A stretch of DNA of 64,000 bases from an uncultured bacterium (GTDB lineage Bacteria; Cyanobacteriota; Vampirovibrionia; Gastranaerophilales; Gastranaerophilaceae), in NCBI GenBank assembly GCA_949299935.1, contig CASGCE010000032.1:50899-114898 (forward strand), in the 5' to 3' direction. Shown in pieces: positions 7,953 through 16,400 of the stretch. How positions within the stretch are numbered: position 1 is the stretch's first letter; each line of letters starts with the position of its first letter. Made by a program: the position numbers and the translations under genes. Under the pieces are notes generated by a model. That model was not told where the DNA came from, searched no databases, and worked only from the letters and a program-made list of their open reading frames with translations.

Positions 7953-8009
7953 ACACTTAATTAATGCTCTTTTTAAAAGGTTTTTCAAGTTATTGAAAAG
8001 AATTGTGTT

Positions 8010-8324
8010 TTAATCAACTAGAGCTTTCGCTATTTTATAAAAATCTTTCATTCGCTCGGGATTATTGTTCAAAATTTGTTCAATCTCAGCTTGCAAATCC
8101 TTGTTATCATTCTGATGTTCAAAGTTAAAGACGTCGGAAAAATCAACACCCAAAACTTGTAAAATCTTTTCTAAAGTTGACATTAACGGATAATTTCTAC
8201 CCGTAACAATATTACTTAAGGCGGTCGGCTCAATCCCAACAAGTTCAGCTATTTTTTCCTGGCTAAAATCTTTTTGTTTAATAAGTTCTTTAATCCTTCG
8301 TCCCAGCAACTTTTTCTTATCCAT
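8010..8324 (-). CDS. Cro/C1-family (XRE) transcriptional regulator
   Basis: 104 residues. A five-helix Cro/C1 HTH occupies about residues 8-65: RIKELIKQKDFSQEKIAELV, then GIEPTALSNIVTGRNYPLMS, with recognition helix around PTALSNIVTG. The C-terminal part (EIEQILNNNPERMKDFYKIA) is a helical dimerisation tail. The ribosome site is AAGGTAGGA. Upstream lies an inverted repeat with TTATTTGTA arms that could be its own operator. It could control the neighbouring DUF1643 genes or be a phage-type repressor of the element. Confidence 0.9.
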   Translation of the reverse strand: MDKKKLLGRRIKELIKQKDFSQEKIAELVGIEPTALSNIVTGRNYPLMSTLEKILQVLGVDFSDVFNFEHQNDNKDLQAEIEQILNNNPERMKDFYKIAKALVD

Positions 8325-8333
8325 ATTCCTACC

Positions 8334-8370
8334 TTATTTGTAACCTGAATTAAATTAATCGTACAAATAA
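8334..8370. promoter_or_regulatory. Candidate operator of the XRE regulator
   Basis: Perfect 9-bp inverted arms TTATTTGTA (8334-8342) and TACAAATAA (8362-8370), 19 bp apart, lie just upstream of the XRE start codon. Arms about 28 bp apart from start to start could bind two dimers or a tetramer. Autoregulation is an inference from position. Confidence 0.4.
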
Positions 8371-8393
8371 AGATTAAAAAACTACATTAAAAG

Positions 8394-8423
8394 ATACTGA
8401 TTTTAGATGAATAAAATCAGTAT
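8394..8423. repeat. 12-bp perfect inverted repeat
   Basis: ATACTGATTTTA (8394-8405) and TAAAATCAGTAT (8412-8423) pair perfectly around a 6-base loop. There is no T-run directly after either arm, so it is more likely a protein site or a structured leader than a terminator. It sits in the 298-base gap between the XRE gene and the first DUF1643 gene, which otherwise holds only the XRE operator candidate and the dyad promoter. Confidence 0.55.
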
Positions 8424-8569
8424 AAAATAAATTATAATTTGATTATTCTGAACTTTAAAGAAAATTTTCAGTATAAATAAAAATCACACAATGATACTTT
8501 TTATGTCATTGTACTTGAAAACGTATGCAACAAGAGCGATTAATTGAATAACTGCAAATTTTAAACTGT

Positions 8570-8600
8570 GTCCAAATTGGACGGAGTGAGGAGTTAAGAT
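8570..8600 (+). promoter_or_regulatory. Island regulon promoter 4 (first DUF1643 gene)
   Basis: Plus strand: the fully palindromic copy GTCCAAATTGGAC (8570-8582), 12 bp, then -10 TAAGAT (8595-8600). This is the copy that shows the element to be a dyad (GTCC, 5 bp, GGAC). Confidence 0.7.
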
Positions 8601-8622
8601 AAAACTTGAAAGGAAACTAAAA

Positions 8623-9363
8623 ATGAACAAAGAAGAAATATTTAAGAATATTCCACACATAAAGGCTTATAGGCACGACATCACAGATAGTTTTGATTTG
8701 TATTTTGGACAAAACAAGAATAATAAAAATAATTGTCTTATAGAAGTTAATGGTTTTGCATATTACGATTGCGAAACCCCAAAAGCCAAATCTGATTGTT
8801 ATAGATATTATCTTGAATTGGAAATGAATAATCCCAAAAATAATAAAACTCTGGTCGTTTTAATGCTTAACCCGTCAAATACATTTCCGGAAATGAACGG
8901 TAAAAAATCAACGGTCGACGGAACTGTTAAAAATGCAGTAAGAATTGCCTATAAAGCAGGATACTCAAAAGTTATTATTTTAAATTCGTTCAACTATATA
9001 GACGGAAACAGTTTGACTGCAATAAAATCAATGAAACAAACTTCAAATGATACTAATACAACAATAATATTAAATGTATTAAAAGAGCATAAAGAGTTGA
9101 TGATAGCTTGGGGTACAAAAGTACGACAAAAAGATAAAAATAATATTTTAAGCAGCATTTGGGATATAGCTACGGATTTGAAAATATTTGCGTACGCCTG
9201 GAATAAAAAGTCAAATTGTCCATACCATCCTGCAACCAGAGTGGATAATAAGAACAACGGCTTTCCTCTAACGAAATTTTTAACCGACAAGACCAATTTA
9301 CTAGAACTGGCTGTCAAAAAGCAAAATGATAAATTTGATTTAGTATTAATAAGTCAAAATTAA
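8623..9363 (+). CDS. DUF1643 protein A
   Basis: 246 residues with the DUF1643 core: LVVLMLNPSNTFPE (about 84-97), the polar GTVKNAVRIAYKAGYSKVII (about 107-126), NSFNYIDGN, then ELMIAWGTKV. The family is common in defence islands and phage genomes and has no established activity; the conserved NPS and AWG segments suggest a small-molecule or nucleotide-binding fold. Ribosome site AAAGGAAA. A second family member lies 61 bases downstream with a nearly identical leader, so the gene was duplicated together with its control region. Confidence 0.85.
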   Translation: MNKEEIFKNIPHIKAYRHDITDSFDLYFGQNKNNKNNCLIEVNGFAYYDCETPKAKSDCYRYYLELEMNNPKNNKTLVVLMLNPSNTFPEMNGKKSTVDGTVKNAVRIAYKAGYSKVIILNSFNYIDGNSLTAIKSMKQTSNDTNTTIILNVLKEHKELMIAWGTKVRQKDKNNILSSIWDIATDLKIFAYAWNKKSNCPYHPATRVDNKNNGFPLTKFLTDKTNLLELAVKKQNDKFDLVLISQN

Positions 9364-9368
9364 ATTGC

Positions 9369-9399
9369 GACCGAATTAGACAGAGTAAGGAGTTAAGAT
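9369..9399 (+). promoter_or_regulatory. Island regulon promoter 5 (second DUF1643 gene)
   Basis: Plus strand: GACCGAATTAGAC (9369-9381), 12 bp, then -10 TAAGAT (9394-9399). The 33 bases 9371-9403 match 8572-8604 with few differences, so this control region is a copy of the one before the first DUF1643 gene. Confidence 0.68.
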
Positions 9400-9424
9400 A
9401 AAAATAAGATAAGAAAGGAACGTA

Positions 9425-10102
9425 ATGTATTCCTGGAAAATAAAAATTGATAAGAATAAATTATTAGATGTCAAAGTAGATGCTTCTTTTAGTGACACCT
9501 TTAATAAAGAAGAATTGAAACAAATTCAAAAATTTTATGATAATAAGGGTAAAAAAATTCATTTTGAAGAAAAAGTTAAAGTCGATGGCATTTGCTATAA
9601 AAATCGAACAAAATTAATTGCAAGTTGGCACTCTGAATCTAAAAATTCTGAAAAAGCTTTGGGGTTTATAATGTTTAACCCAAGTTTTGCAAATCCAAAA
9701 AACAGCGATGACACCGTTAGAAATGCTATCAAATTTGCGAATAAAGAAGGATATAATAAAATTATTGTTTTAAACTTATTTCCCATAAGAATTTCCGGTG
9801 CAGATTTTGTTTGCAAATATTATTCAAAAGAAGATTTGAAGAACTATAAGTGTGAAATAAATTTTGGTGATTTACCTGAAGATGTTGTATTGTGTTGGGG
9901 CAAATTACCAAAACGCATACCCAATATAGATTCGATAATAGAAAAACTATATTCAGAATTAACCAGTACAAATAAAGCATTGTATCAAATAACGGATGAG
10001 AATTTTCAGAGACATCTATCCTCTCCGTCTGTTAATTCCATAGGAGGAATTGAACAGCTTAAGTTAACAAAGATACAATCAATCTATAAATTTAATAAAT
10101 AA
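9425..10102 (+). CDS. DUF1643 protein B
   Basis: 225 residues. The core ALGFIMFNPSFANPKNSD, DTVRNAIKFANKEGYNKIIV and NLFPIRISGADF is a clearer DUF1643 match than in its neighbour; VVLCWGKLP replaces the AWG segment. Sequence identity between the two copies is low outside these motifs, so the duplication is old or the two were acquired separately while keeping the same leader. It has its own promoter with the island dyad. Function unknown; a shared, possibly two-subunit role with protein A is possible. Confidence 0.87.
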   Translation: MYSWKIKIDKNKLLDVKVDASFSDTFNKEELKQIQKFYDNKGKKIHFEEKVKVDGICYKNRTKLIASWHSESKNSEKALGFIMFNPSFANPKNSDDTVRNAIKFANKEGYNKIIVLNLFPIRISGADFVCKYYSKEDLKNYKCEINFGDLPEDVVLCWGKLPKRIPNIDSIIEKLYSELTSTNKALYQITDENFQRHLSSPSVNSIGGIEQLKLTKIQSIYKFNK

Positions 10103-10117
10103 TATTTTTAGATAAAC

Positions 10118-10147
10118 TTGCATAATTCGGAAAAAATGTGGTATAAT
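10118..10147 (+). promoter_or_regulatory. Sigma70 extended -10 promoter of the Fic gene
   Basis: TTGCAT (10118-10123), an 18-bp spacer and TATAAT (10142-10147) preceded by TGG, an extended -10. The Fic start at 10172 is 24 bases further. The island dyad is absent here. Confidence 0.65.
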
Positions 10148-10171
10148 ATCCGTATAATATTCGGAGAAAGC

Positions 10172-11269
10172 ATGATATATATATATCAAAATACAGACTG
10201 GCACAGCTTTAGATGGTGCGGAGAAAAAATTCAGAATTTATTGTTAGAAATCAAAAAATCACAAGGGTATTTACTTGGTAAAATGGATTCTCTAGGTTTT
10301 GATGTCAAGAACAACGCTCTATTACAGGTTTTGACAGAAAATATTATTAAATCATCTGAAATTGAAGGACAAATTTTAGATAAACATTTGGTTCGCTCAT
10401 CTATTGCAAGACGACTCGGTATAGACATTGGCGGCGAAACACCTGTTTCAAGAGATATTGAGGGCGTTGTCGAAATGATGCTTGATGCAACTCAAAATTA
10501 TTCATCCAATATGACAAAAGAAAGACTTATAGGCTGGCACGCTGCACTTTTCCCGACAGGTTTCAGCGGAATGTACAAAATCAATGTAGGAAATTACAGG
10601 AATGATGAACTTGGACCAATGCAGGTTATTTCAGGTTATGCGGGAAAAGAAAAAATCCATTACGAAGCTCCATCTGCTTTAATTTTAGAAAAAGAAATGA
10701 ATGAATTCTTAAATTATATAAATACAGACAATGAATATGATTCTTTGATAAAAGCTGGCATTGTGCATCTCTGGTTTGTAATTTTGCACCCGTTTGATGA
10801 CGGTAATGGGAGAATTGCAAGAGCCTTAACGGATATGATTCTTGCAAGAAGTGATGACAGCAAATTTAGATTTTATTCTATGTCTTCGCAAATCCAGAAA
10901 AACAGAAAAAGTTATTACGAAGTTTTGGAAAGAACGCAAAAAGGCTCGATGGATATAACAAATTGGCTATTATGGTTTTTGGAAAACTTATTAATTGCAA
11001 TTCAATCAAGCGGTGAAATTACGGATAAGGTTTTACTAAAAGCGGAATTCTGGCAGAAAAATTCAAATGTAGTTTTTAACGAAAGACAAATCAAAATTTT
11101 AAACAGGTTTATGGATAATTTTGAAGGCAATCTTACTACAACAAAGTGGGCAAAGATGTGTAATTGCTCGCAAGATACCGCGAATTTAGATATTAACGAC
11201 TTAATAGATAAGAAAATACTAAAGAAAACAGGCAAAGGGCGGGCTACACATTATCTTTTGCATAAATAA
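10172..11269 (+). CDS. Fic-family protein (class II, self-inhibited)
   Basis: 365 residues from the ATG at 10172, which follows GGAGAAAG; an in-frame ATG 54 bases upstream overlaps the promoter and is less likely. The Fic active site is HPFDDGNGRIAR (about 206-217), intact, with the catalytic His and the phosphate-binding loop. The N-terminal inhibitory helix motif is SSEIEG (about 60-65), the (S/T)xxxE(G/N) class II pattern. The N-terminal 50 residues with W-x-x-F-x-W resemble DUF4172, and the C-terminal 70 residues form a winged HTH (TTTKWAKMCNCSQDTANLDI). Such enzymes usually transfer AMP to Ser/Thr/Tyr of a target. The stop abuts the convergent AAA+ gene. Confidence 0.92.
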   Translation: MIYIYQNTDWHSFRWCGEKIQNLLLEIKKSQGYLLGKMDSLGFDVKNNALLQVLTENIIKSSEIEGQILDKHLVRSSIARRLGIDIGGETPVSRDIEGVVEMMLDATQNYSSNMTKERLIGWHAALFPTGFSGMYKINVGNYRNDELGPMQVISGYAGKEKIHYEAPSALILEKEMNEFLNYINTDNEYDSLIKAGIVHLWFVILHPFDDGNGRIARALTDMILARSDDSKFRFYSMSSQIQKNRKSYYEVLERTQKGSMDITNWLLWFLENLLIAIQSSGEITDKVLLKAEFWQKNSNVVFNERQIKILNRFMDNFEGNLTTTKWAKMCNCSQDTANLDINDLIDKKILKKTGKGRATHYLLHK

Positions 11270-13336
11270 TTAAAACCCCACAACCTTCTGCAATTCTTTG
11301 GACTTTTTGACCTTAACTTCACCTTCAAGCATCTTGGAAAGTTCGCCTAAATCAGTTATACATAAGAAATCAGCTTTCTTTTTTACAGTCGCAAAATCTC
11401 CGGCAGTCAAGCCTTTTATACTTACATCCGTATTTTTAATCCCGAAAAAGTGGTCAAATGCTGTGTTTACCTGCTCTTTTGTCATAAAATCAAATTTAAT
11501 TTTGAACGTAAACCGCCTCAAACTTGCTTCGTCAAGCGTATCAAGCAAATTCGTAGTGCAAACAAACGGATATTCGTGAGATTCCATCCACGTAAGCATT
11601 TCGTTTACCTGTGAGATTTCCCAGTTCCTTACGGCATTACTTCGGTTTTGCAAAAATGAATCAGCCTCGTCAAAAATCAACATCGCTTTTTTAGATTTCG
11701 CTTCTGCAAATGCATCGGCAATATTTTGTTCTGTCTCGCCAACATATTTGGACATTAAATCGCTCGCACGCTTCAGTATAACTTCAATCCCGAGCTCTTT
11801 TGCCAAATACCTTGCATACAAACTTTTGCCAGTTCCGGGTTCTCCGTAAAGGCAAAGCGAAAAGTTCAATTTTCCGCAAGATTTTATTTTTGTGGTCAAA
11901 TCCTTTATATCCAAATCTGTATTTACCAAATTGTCATTATATTCTTTCATTTCAAACTCTTTCTTCTTTTTGACATTTTTCTTTTTTGTCACAACTTTGG
12001 CAACATTTTCAACAAAAATTTCAAAATCATCCTGATTACCGTTAATTAATTTGGCGGTTTGAACGGCATTTGTAATCAATGAAGGCGGGATTTCGTAATT
12101 TTTGTTTAATTCCACAAGTTTTTTGTTATCTATTTTGAATTTATTTTTCTGCATAACGCGTTTCCAAATATTCAGCCGGATGTCATCGGTTAATTTTTCA
12201 AATTCTATTGTATAAGTCATTCTACGCAAAAATGCCGGATCAACATCATAAATATTATTTGTAGTCCAAAAAATCGGAATAGGTGTTTCTTCAATCAAAG
12301 TGTTCAAGTAAGCCTTTGATGCACTTCCAAATTCTGTAAAACCTCTGTTCATAACATCTTCGGCTTCATCAAAAAGCAGGCAGGAGTTCAAAGATTTTGA
12401 AAGAATTGTTTGTTTTGAGGATAAATCGCTCAAGCGGTCTTTTCGGGAAGCTTCTTTGTCCATAAATTCTACGGCAACTGAATACATATCGCATTTTGCT
12501 TTGTTTGCGATAAGTTTTGCAAACTGAGTTTTACCTGTTCCGACAGAACCATAAAGTAAAATATTTATCCCTTTAGCGTGGTTTTTAATTGCTGAAGTCA
12601 AGATATTTAAAGCAATATTCCGCTCTTTTGTCAAATGCTCAAAATCTTTCCAATTAAGTTCGGATTTTTGGTTTTTGCCAAGCAGAAAATTTTTTATTTG
12701 AGTTTCGTTTTTAAGTTTGGGGTTCCAAAATGTTTCAAGAATTCTACTATTCAAAACGAATTCACTATCACTATATTTTTGCTTTATAAGCACACCCTTT
12801 TTAAATAATTCTTTCTTTATTTGTTTTATTTCCCAAATTTTTAATTCCAAAATTTGAATTCCAAAGATTGTGAACTTTTCTTCTTTATAATTAATGTTAA
12901 AAAAAGCAGAAATGTTACCAATGTATGAGTTTATATTTTTTAGTATATAGTAAACTAAAAACTCATATTCAAATTTATTTAATCCGTATAAATTTGATAT
13001 AAAATTAATTTTACTTTCGATTGGAGATTTTTTGTGTTTTAGAGCATTTATTTTTGTAATCAAAACTTGTTTTAATTTATTTTTAAATATACATTCTTTT
13101 TTATAATCAAATCCTGAGTAAAATTTAGGATAATCTTTTTTAGCTAAATGTAATACAAAAATTATTTTTTCATAATAATAATCAAATCCATTATTATATA
13201 TATCTATATAATCAATTAATTTTACCAGATATCTGCATAACATAATTTTTTCAAAAGTTGAGATATAGTTGTATCCATTGATTTTATTACGTATTTTTTT
13301 CCAATCCTTTAGCCGATTATTTAAATCATTTTCCAT
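11270..13336 (-). CDS. Double AAA+ ATPase
   Basis: 688 residues. After an alpha-helical, Lys/Tyr-rich N-terminal domain (1 to about 235) come two AAA+ modules. Module 1: Walker A GSVGTGKT (about 262-269), Walker B CLLFDEAEDV, sensor-1 IFWTTNN, and an RRMTYTIEF arginine segment. Module 2: Walker A GEPGTGKS (about 497-504), pore-like SKYVGETEQNI, Walker B AMLIFDEADSFL, sensor VCTTNL and SLRRFTFKIKF. Both modules keep all key residues, so an active hexameric remodeller of the classical clade is likely. The N-terminal domain presumably selects substrate; I do not recognise it. It is divergent from the NACHT gene and carries the island dyad promoter. No protease or nuclease domain is fused. Confidence 0.9.
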   Translation of the reverse strand: MENDLNNRLKDWKKIRNKINGYNYISTFEKIMLCRYLVKLIDYIDIYNNGFDYYYEKIIFVLHLAKKDYPKFYSGFDYKKECIFKNKLKQVLITKINALKHKKSPIESKINFISNLYGLNKFEYEFLVYYILKNINSYIGNISAFFNINYKEEKFTIFGIQILELKIWEIKQIKKELFKKGVLIKQKYSDSEFVLNSRILETFWNPKLKNETQIKNFLLGKNQKSELNWKDFEHLTKERNIALNILTSAIKNHAKGINILLYGSVGTGKTQFAKLIANKAKCDMYSVAVEFMDKEASRKDRLSDLSSKQTILSKSLNSCLLFDEAEDVMNRGFTEFGSASKAYLNTLIEETPIPIFWTTNNIYDVDPAFLRRMTYTIEFEKLTDDIRLNIWKRVMQKNKFKIDNKKLVELNKNYEIPPSLITNAVQTAKLINGNQDDFEIFVENVAKVVTKKKNVKKKKEFEMKEYNDNLVNTDLDIKDLTTKIKSCGKLNFSLCLYGEPGTGKSLYARYLAKELGIEVILKRASDLMSKYVGETEQNIADAFAEAKSKKAMLIFDEADSFLQNRSNAVRNWEISQVNEMLTWMESHEYPFVCTTNLLDTLDEASLRRFTFKIKFDFMTKEQVNTAFDHFFGIKNTDVSIKGLTAGDFATVKKKADFLCITDLGELSKMLEGEVKVKKSKELQKVVGF

Positions 13337-13359
13337 TTCACATATCCTTTCTTACATAC

Positions 13360-13390
13360 ATTGTAAGCAAGAACTATGTCACTTCCGGAC
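13360..13390 (-). promoter_or_regulatory. Island regulon promoter 6 (AAA+ gene)
   Basis: Minus strand: dyad GTCCGGAAGTGAC (13390-13378), 12 bp, then -10 TACAAT (13365-13360). Read on the plus strand towards the NACHT gene, the same dyad is not followed by a TANNNT at 12 bp, so only the AAA+ gene fits the layout. Confidence 0.7.
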
Positions 13391-13472
13391 GGGTAATTCA
13401 AGTCATATTAAATTATTGATTTAATTTCTTAACAAAATAACAAAATGAAAAATATTATTATAAAATTAAAGA

Positions 13473-16400
13473 ATGGAAGAGCTTTATGTAGATAGATACT
13501 TATGTCCAGATAATAAGACTCAAAATTTGGATACTTTTAGTTTTTTAATGGGGGAAATGACATACATTTCACCTGAAGTAGTGTATACAATGGATGTTTA
13601 TAAACAATTTCAAGATATAAGAAATAATCCTTATAACTTTATAATTGGCAACGGCGGTCTTGGTAAATCTACATATTTAAAACAAATCAAAACGACTTTA
13701 GAAAAAGAAAATATTCCTTGTTTATTAATAGAACTTAAATCTTTAAGCGATGAAAATACTTTATATAATAGAATAAATGAATTTTTAAGAACAAATAACT
13801 CTAAAGAAATTTATATTTTACTGGATGCTGTAGATGAAGCTATAGATTGTAATATTAAAAACATTGTATATAAAATAAGTGATGCAATATTTCAAATTAT
13901 AAATGCGTATAAGGTAAGAAAAAAATTCAGAGTATTAAATATAGATAAGTTAAATAACAGACGAAGAGTAAAACAACTAAAGCGATATAAAAAATTTGTT
14001 AGGAATTTATATATAGGTACGGAAATAAAAACGATTATAACCTGCCGAGATAATAGAATACCGGATGAATTGGTTCCTAATCTCCAGAAGATATATAACA
14101 CAAAAGAAAACAATACTTTTCATTTATGCAGATTAACCGAAGATGATGCAAAAAATATTGCAAAAAATTTAAATTGCAAAAATACAGATGACTTTATTGC
14201 TAAAGTAAAAGAATATAATCTTGGAAGTTTTGCATCTTCTCCTATAACATTAAGACCTCTTGTTGAAATGTACAAAAATAACGAACTTGATAACAATTCA
14301 AATAATTATGATATTTATGAAACGTTAATGCGTTATTGGTGCGAAGAATCAGACTACCGTAAAAATAAAGCTTTAAATAATGAAGATAATTTTCAATTAA
14401 AACCTACTGATGAAATCTTGTTTGTTGCATCAAAAATAGCTATTGAACTGAAATTATCAGGTAAAAATGAACTCGCATACAGTAATGATAATAGTACCAT
14501 TCCGATAGAAACTTTTTATAACTTGTCTTTTGATTTGCCATGCGGTAAAAAAATCATTTGCACAAAAGAACTTGTTGATTACACTTTAAAAACCAAAATA
14601 TTTTGCAAAGTTAATAATAAATTTTTTATTGAGCAGCAAACTTATAAAGATTTTTTAGTTGCTAGATACTTGTATGAAATGAGGGCATCTGAAAAAAATC
14701 TTTTTAAACTATTAAAAGTCAAAAAAGATTTTCATCCGAATTTTACCGAAAGTCTTGCATATCTAGCTGTTAAAAATAATAAAATATTTAAAATTGTATT
14801 AAAAGAAATTCCGGAACGAATTCTACTTTCATCTGTATATTTTTGTAATGATATACAAAAAGAAGCTTTGCTTAATGCTTATTTGTATTGTATAAAAAAT
14901 GATACAATAAGCTTTTGGAATTATTCTCCAGGAAGAGTATTTTTTAACAAAAAATTATATTTCAGAGAAATAAATAAAATATTAAAACATAAACTAAATA
15001 CAAAAAACAAAGATATAAAAGAAATAATCATTGATATTATTTGGGATAATCGGTTAAAAGATTTTGATTCGGAATTCCGAAATATAATTTTTGATTGTTT
15101 AGAAAGTACAAGAATTAAAACTTTAGCAATTTATGCCTCTTATGATTGTCAATATAATAACGTTATAAAAGAACTCGCGGAGAATCTAGACAAATTTAAT
15201 GAAGAAATAAAGAATGATGAAGATGATCAACTAAGAGGAATTTTATTAAATTGCTTATATCCTGACTACATAGATACAGCAACAATGCTGGGTTATCTTA
15301 AAGAGCCTAAAAATGATAACTTTTTTGGATATTATCGGGATTTCATAAAATACAAATTTCCTAAATCTGTTAATGAAAACAATGCAGGTTTATTTCTCGA
15401 TTGGATTAGAGAAAACAGGGAAATGAGAGAAATTGTTAAAGAAAGGTATGGTGAACAATTTAGTGAGATTGTTAAAAATATTTTTAAACAAATAAGTGAA
15501 ATGCTTAATTTTGATTTAATAACAAAGTATATAAGTTTACAATTAACTGAAAAATATGCTTGGAATATTGTATCTAATGATATTATGAAGCAAATTTTAG
15601 ATAATAACGAATTTAGGAAGTTTTTTATTAATCAATTGATAAAAAGGGCATCAAGTCAGCAAAATTTTGAAATGTTGATATGTCATTTGCCTAAAAACCC
15701 AATTAAAACATATGAACTTCCAATATATTTAAAAATGTATATTGAAGAAAAAAATGAATTTAGAAAAACAATTATTGCATCTTTAATAAGAAGTGCATAC
15801 AGAGAGTATATTTGTAATGGTCTAACAGATGATATTGATGGAATATATGAACTTATTCATAGTAATAAAGAATTATTGGATAGCTTTGGGTATTTTATAA
15901 ATCCTATAGACTTAAATCCTTTAACATTAGAACCTATTGATAAAGATCTAATTTCTGAAAAAAGACATTATTATGCTAATTTAAAAAATAAAGAAAAAGA
16001 AAAAACAAGACAACAAGAAATTAAAGAGTTAAATAATATTGAGCAACAACTAGAAAAAATTTTAGATGGATACAAACAAAATAAAGATATATTAAATACA
16101 GTTTTACAGTTATTTAATTTATTAAATTTACAAAAAGATTCAACATACTATGAAAAAAGAATTAGTATCATTTTAGAGGAGCATATTCGATGGAAAGATG
16201 TTCTGGAAAATAAAAAAACAGAAATCATTGATATTTTTAAAGAATTTTTGCTAACTGGAGTAGAAAATAAATATACAAATATTGACGACTTCATTTCGGA
16301 AAATAAATTTAATAGAAGTTGGAACTGTCTAGGCATTTTGCCGTTATTAAAAGAATCTCATTTAGAGAGTTATAATAAAATTTTACAAGATTGGGCAGAC

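Noticed and set aside
6414..9381. LexA (SOS) boxes as explanation of the shared dyad
   Set aside because: The dyad GTCC-N5-GGAC does not match the Gram-negative (CTGT-N8-ACAG), Bacillus (GAAC-N4-GTTC) or cyanobacterial LexA patterns known to me.
13378..13402. The dyad at 13378-13390 also driving the NACHT gene
   Set aside because: On the plus strand the hexamer at 12 bp is TCATAT rather than TANNNT; the NACHT gene has its own TATAAA next to its start.
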